Shown one piece after another: positions 58,844-61,590 of a stretch of DNA of 61,590 nucleotides. The notes beneath the pieces are model-generated. The model had not been told where the DNA came from. It ran no database searches and was given only the letters and a program-made list of their open reading frames with translations. Each line of letters starts with the position of its first letter. Positions within the stretch are counted from its first letter, which is position 1. The DNA is from Acetobacteraceae bacterium (lineage in GTDB: Bacteria > Pseudomonadota > Alphaproteobacteria > Acetobacterales > Acetobacteraceae). The DNA is taken from NCBI GenBank assembly GCA_947474705.1, contig CANJJS010000022.1:1-61590 (forward strand). The letters run 5' to 3'. The position numbers and the translations under genes were made by a program.

Positions 58844-60297
58844 CCGGCCTCGCGTCCTTTCGCGAGGCGGCGCGTGTCTCGCCGGGTGGCCTGCCCGGTG
58901 CCGGGCGATGGCCGTGGACGCGGGGCGCGCGCGACGACCGCGCCGCGTTTTGGATCTTCGCCCTATGCATGCCGATGCTGATCTGGCCCGCGCTGTGGAA
59001 CGGGTATCCGATCGTGTTCGCGGATACCGGCACTTATCTCTCCCAGGCGATGCACCGGTATCTCGGGTGGGATCGGCCCGGGTTTTACAGCGTGTTCATT
59101 TTCACGCAGCACCTGCGGACGACGACCTGGCCAGTGGTGCTAACGCAGGCATGTCTCGCGATTTTCATTTTGGATCTGACCCGCCGGGCGCTGGGCGCGC
59201 CGCGGGCCTGGCTGGCCGCGGTTTGCGGATTTCTCGCCGTCGCCACCTGGTTCCCCTGGACGGTGTCGGAGTTAATGCCGGACCTGTTCACCCCGTTGCT
59301 GGTCCTGCTGCTGAGTATCCTGCTGTTCGCGCCGTCCGGGTTCCGGGTCTGGGAGCGACGGGCGATGACGGCCCTGGCCGGTTTCGCCATCGCGGCGCAG
59401 AGTTCCAGCCTGCCGCTGGCGGCGATGCTGATCGCGATCTTCCCGGCGATCGGCTGGCGGTTTCGCGCCGTCCCGCCGCTGGCCCCGGCCATGACCCCAA
59501 TCCTGGCGCCAGTCCTGGGACCAGTCCTGGCCTTCGGGCTGGCGGCCGGGGCGCTGATGTCCGCCAATCTCGCCGCGCATGGCCGCGCCTCGGTTTCGCC
59601 GTTCGGCAATGTGTATTTGCTGGCACGCGTCATCTACGACGGGCCGGGCATGGCGGTGCTGCGGCGCGACTGCCCAGGACGCGGGTGGCGGCTGTGCCCC
59701 TGGCTGGACCGGTTTCCGCCGACATCCGACGATTTTCTGTGGAACGCCGACAGTCCCATCGTGCTCGCCGGCGGGCACAAGGCGGTCTCGGCCGACGCGG
59801 ACTCCATCCTCCTCGCCGCCGCCCTGACCGAGCCTGGGCGGCTGGCGCGCGCGTTTCTGGGCAACGCCCTCGAACAACTGACCCGGTTCGAGAGCGGCGA
59901 CGGCCTCGAACCCTGGGGGACACAGGTCGCGCCGCTGATCGAGAAGGAGTTTCCGGGATGGGAACGCGCCATGTTCCGCGCGGCGCGGCAACAGAACAGC
60001 GCGCTGACGGTGCCCGCGCCGCTGGCGGCGTTGCATCGCGCCGCGGCGGTGGCGGGTATCGTGGCGGCCGCGCTGTTGTTGCCGCTGGCCTGGCGGCGGC
60101 GGCATCCGGCGGCGGGGTTTCTGGCGATGGCGCTGCTGACCTTGCCGATCGGCGCGGCTGTCACGGGCGGTTTGTCGACGCCGCACGATCGTTACCAAAG
60201 CCGGATCGTTTGGCTGCCGGCCTGCGTGGCCTTGCTCAGCGTGCCCGCGTTGCGCCGGCACCGGGGGCCCAAGGGGGAAGCCGCGGATGCGCCGTGA
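58840..60297 (+). CDS. Polytopic membrane protein of polysaccharide locus (unknown function)
   Basis: A 485-residue protein with about 9-10 membrane helices, for example FWIFALCMPMLIWPALW, LFTPLLVLLLSILLFA and LGPVLAFGLAAGALMSA. The first residues of the periplasmic part read YPIVFADTGTYLSQAMHRYL, as seen in uncharacterised membrane proteins that resemble glycosyltransferase (GT-C) or polymerase folds. I do not recognise a named family. Given its place between Wzc-like and flippase genes, a polymerase or membrane glycosyltransferase role is inference. It overlaps both neighbours (ATGA at the start, 11 bases at the end). Confidence 0.7.
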   Translation: MTGLASFREAARVSPGGLPGAGRWPWTRGARDDRAAFWIFALCMPMLIWPALWNGYPIVFADTGTYLSQAMHRYLGWDRPGFYSVFIFTQHLRTTTWPVVLTQACLAIFILDLTRRALGAPRAWLAAVCGFLAVATWFPWTVSELMPDLFTPLLVLLLSILLFAPSGFRVWERRAMTALAGFAIAAQSSSLPLAAMLIAIFPAIGWRFRAVPPLAPAMTPILAPVLGPVLAFGLAAGALMSANLAAHGRASVSPFGNVYLLARVIYDGPGMAVLRRDCPGRGWRLCPWLDRFPPTSDDFLWNADSPIVLAGGHKAVSADADSILLAAALTEPGRLARAFLGNALEQLTRFESGDGLEPWGTQVAPLIEKEFPGWERAMFRAARQQNSALTVPAPLAALHRAAAVAGIVAAALLLPLAWRRRHPAAGFLAMALLTLPIGAAVTGGLSTPHDRYQSRIVWLPACVALLSVPALRRHRGPKGEAADAP

Positions 60298-61590
60298 CGC
60301 GATCTGGCCGGCGGTGGAAGCCGCCGGATCGGGACTGCTGTCCGTGATCGCCGCGTTCGCGATCGCGCGGGCGATCGGACCGGGGGAACTGGGGATCGGC
60401 GCCGCCGCGGTGGCGGGCAACGTGCTGTTCTGGATCGCGGCGAACGCCTTGTTCGCGGATGCGATCGTGCAGCGCCCCAGCCTGGACGCGATTGCCCGGT
60501 CCAGCGCGTGCTGGGCGTCTTTCGCCACGGGCTGCGCCGCGGCGGGCGCGCAGGCGGGATGGGGATATGCGCTGGCCTGGATGCTGGACGAGCCAAGGCT
60601 GGCGGCGATGTCGGCGGTGCTGGCTCTGCCGTTGCCGCTGGTGGGTCTGGCTGGCGCGGCGCAGGGGTTTCTGACGCGCGACCGGCGGTACCGGGCGTTG
60701 GCGATCCGGAGCCTGGGAGGCCAGGCGGCGGGGGCCGCGGCCGGTCTTTGGCTCGCGATGCGGGGGCATGGGGCATGGGCACCCGTGGCACAGCAGGCGG
60801 CGGCTTGCACGGTCTCCTCGGCGATTCTGCTCGGACTGGTCCGATGGCATCCGCGGGCGGTTTTCCGCTGGGATGTCACCTGGGATTTGCTGCGGATCGG
60901 GCTGCCCCTGACGGCGAGCACGCTCGTGCAAATCGGCCGATACCGCCTGTTCGCGCTGCTGATTGGGGGCACGGCGGGGGCGGCGGCGCTGGGCCATATT
61001 CACATGGCGTTCCGGCTGGCCGATGCGGTGCGCGACGTGGTTTTCACCGCGCTCTGGCGCGTGTTCTTGCCGGTCCTCTCCGGCTACCAGCACGACCGCG
61101 ATGCGCTGCTGGCGCGGGTGGACCGGCTGCTGGAACTGTCCAGCATCGCGACGCTGCCTTTGTGCGGCGGCCTCGCCATCGCGTTGGTCCCGCTGGTGGA
61201 GCTGGTGTTGGGACCGGCCTGGCACGACGCGGGGATGGCGGCGGTGCCGCTGGCTGGGCTGATGGGCGTGTTGGCCCTGATGTTTCCGTCCGGCGTCGCG
61301 CTGATCGCGGTGGGGCAGGCGCGGTTCACGCTGTACGCGAACCTCGCGGGGACCGCCGGGACACTGGGGCTTGCCGTGCTGGTCCGCCCGGACTCGCCGT
61401 GGGAGGCGGCGATGGTCTGGTGTTGGGCGCAGTTGTTCGTCACCCCGTTCAGTCTTTGGGCCAATGGGCGAGCGCTTGGCACGAGCCCGTTGCGGCCTTT
61501 GCGGGCTGGCGTGCCGATGGCGATGGTCGCCACCGCGGCGGCGGCTCTGGCGCTGGGGCCGGAGGTTTCCGGACCTCTGGAGACCCTGAT
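60287..61590 (+). CDS. Polysaccharide flippase-like membrane protein (Wzx/MOP type), truncated by window end
   Basis: The first 434 residues of a polytopic protein, starting MRRDAIWPAVEAAGSGLLSV and running off the window with no stop. It has the two-bundle, about 12-14 helix pattern of Wzx/MOP (MATE superfamily) flippases. LVQIGRYRLFALLIGGTAGA and HMAFRLADAVRDVVFTALWR resemble lipopolysaccharide biosynthesis flippases of the RfbX type. It would flip lipid-linked repeat units. GGGGGAAG lies before its ATG and it overlaps the previous gene by 11 bases. Confidence 0.8.
   Translation, partial: MRRDAIWPAVEAAGSGLLSVIAAFAIARAIGPGELGIGAAAVAGNVLFWIAANALFADAIVQRPSLDAIARSSACWASFATGCAAAGAQAGWGYALAWMLDEPRLAAMSAVLALPLPLVGLAGAAQGFLTRDRRYRALAIRSLGGQAAGAAAGLWLAMRGHGAWAPVAQQAAACTVSSAILLGLVRWHPRAVFRWDVTWDLLRIGLPLTASTLVQIGRYRLFALLIGGTAGAAALGHIHMAFRLADAVRDVVFTALWRVFLPVLSGYQHDRDALLARVDRLLELSSIATLPLCGGLAIALVPLVELVLGPAWHDAGMAAVPLAGLMGVLALMFPSGVALIAVGQARFTLYANLAGTAGTLGLAVLVRPDSPWEAAMVWCWAQLFVTPFSLWANGRALGTSPLRPLRAGVPMAMVATAAAALALGPEVSGPLETL

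Overview
The window is about 61.6 kb of dense, GC-rich DNA. It has the character of an alphaproteobacterial chromosome, most likely Rhodospirillales/Acetobacteraceae-like. That placement is inference from a DUF1192 protein, an IbpA-type hsp20 with a ROSE-like leader, a MoxR/CoxE pair, EF-P with EpmA/EpmB, and general codon and GC style. I see no phage, insertion sequence, integrase, rRNA or CRISPR. The one tRNA is Gly(TCC) on the minus strand at 2991-3064.

Layout. 1-1250: a small DUF1192 gene, then two decayed genes (an hsp20 with an internal deletion and a ketopantoate-reductase remnant). 1.4-9.3 kb: a flavin-dependent oxygenase-like gene and a VOC protein, the tRNA, two tandem family 5 peptide-type binding proteins without a permease, a large palindromic repeat, and a complete SsuABC/TauABC-like importer. 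9.6-14.8 kb: a sugar epimerase-like protein, a DegT-type aminotransferase, an orphan NucA/EndA-like nuclease, a candidate sRNA with a strong terminator, a DapA-family lyase and UppP. 14.9-24.5 kb: housekeeping genes (CDF metal exporter, alpha/beta hydrolase, MoxR ATPase plus CoxE/VWA protein, thioredoxin, a GNAT-Nudix fusion, a CinA-like protein, EpmA, EpmB, PgeF). 24.6-33.8 kb: a catalytically degenerate SGNH protein, an orphan binding protein, a NeuD-like acyltransferase with a GT2 glycosyltransferase, a Uma2 protein, EF-P, SuhB, and a three-gene OmpA/MotA-like/MotB-like envelope operon.

33.8-40.6 kb: three tandem TauD/TfdA dioxygenases, an exported protein with a PEP-CTERM-like tail, two dehydrogenases, an NTF2-like protein and a lipoprotein. 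41.1-45.7 kb: a coenzyme F420 locus, with a fused FbiC (CofG+CofH), the truncated tail of a luciferase-like oxidoreductase translationally coupled to fbiC, and two intact divergent luciferase-like oxidoreductases. 46-54.9 kb: a canonical PEP-CTERM protein, a CaiB-type CoA transferase, ComEC convergent with LexA, a DenD-like epimerase, a ClC-type channel/antiporter and a small lipoprotein. 55-61.6 kb: an exopolysaccharide locus with an OPX/Wza-like export lipoprotein coupled to a MepA-type murein endopeptidase, divergent from a Wzc-like co-polymerase/kinase, a polytopic membrane protein and a flippase cut by the window end.

Functional links. EpmA, EpmB and EF-P form a dispersed EF-P beta-lysylation set. 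FbiC makes the F420 chromophore that the adjacent luciferase-like enzymes probably use. The MotA-like protein has a partner with a membrane-buried Asp, which suggests an ion-driven envelope machine. The OPX protein, MepA, Wzc-like protein and flippase fit one polysaccharide export pathway. Least ordinary items: the F420 locus with its coupled gene remnant, the OPX-MepA pair using a TTG start, the pseudo-SGNH protein, the triple TauD array, the ROSE-like leader on a broken hsp20, and the candidate sRNA before the DapA-like gene. I found no system I would call clearly new. All coordinates and motifs were read by eye.
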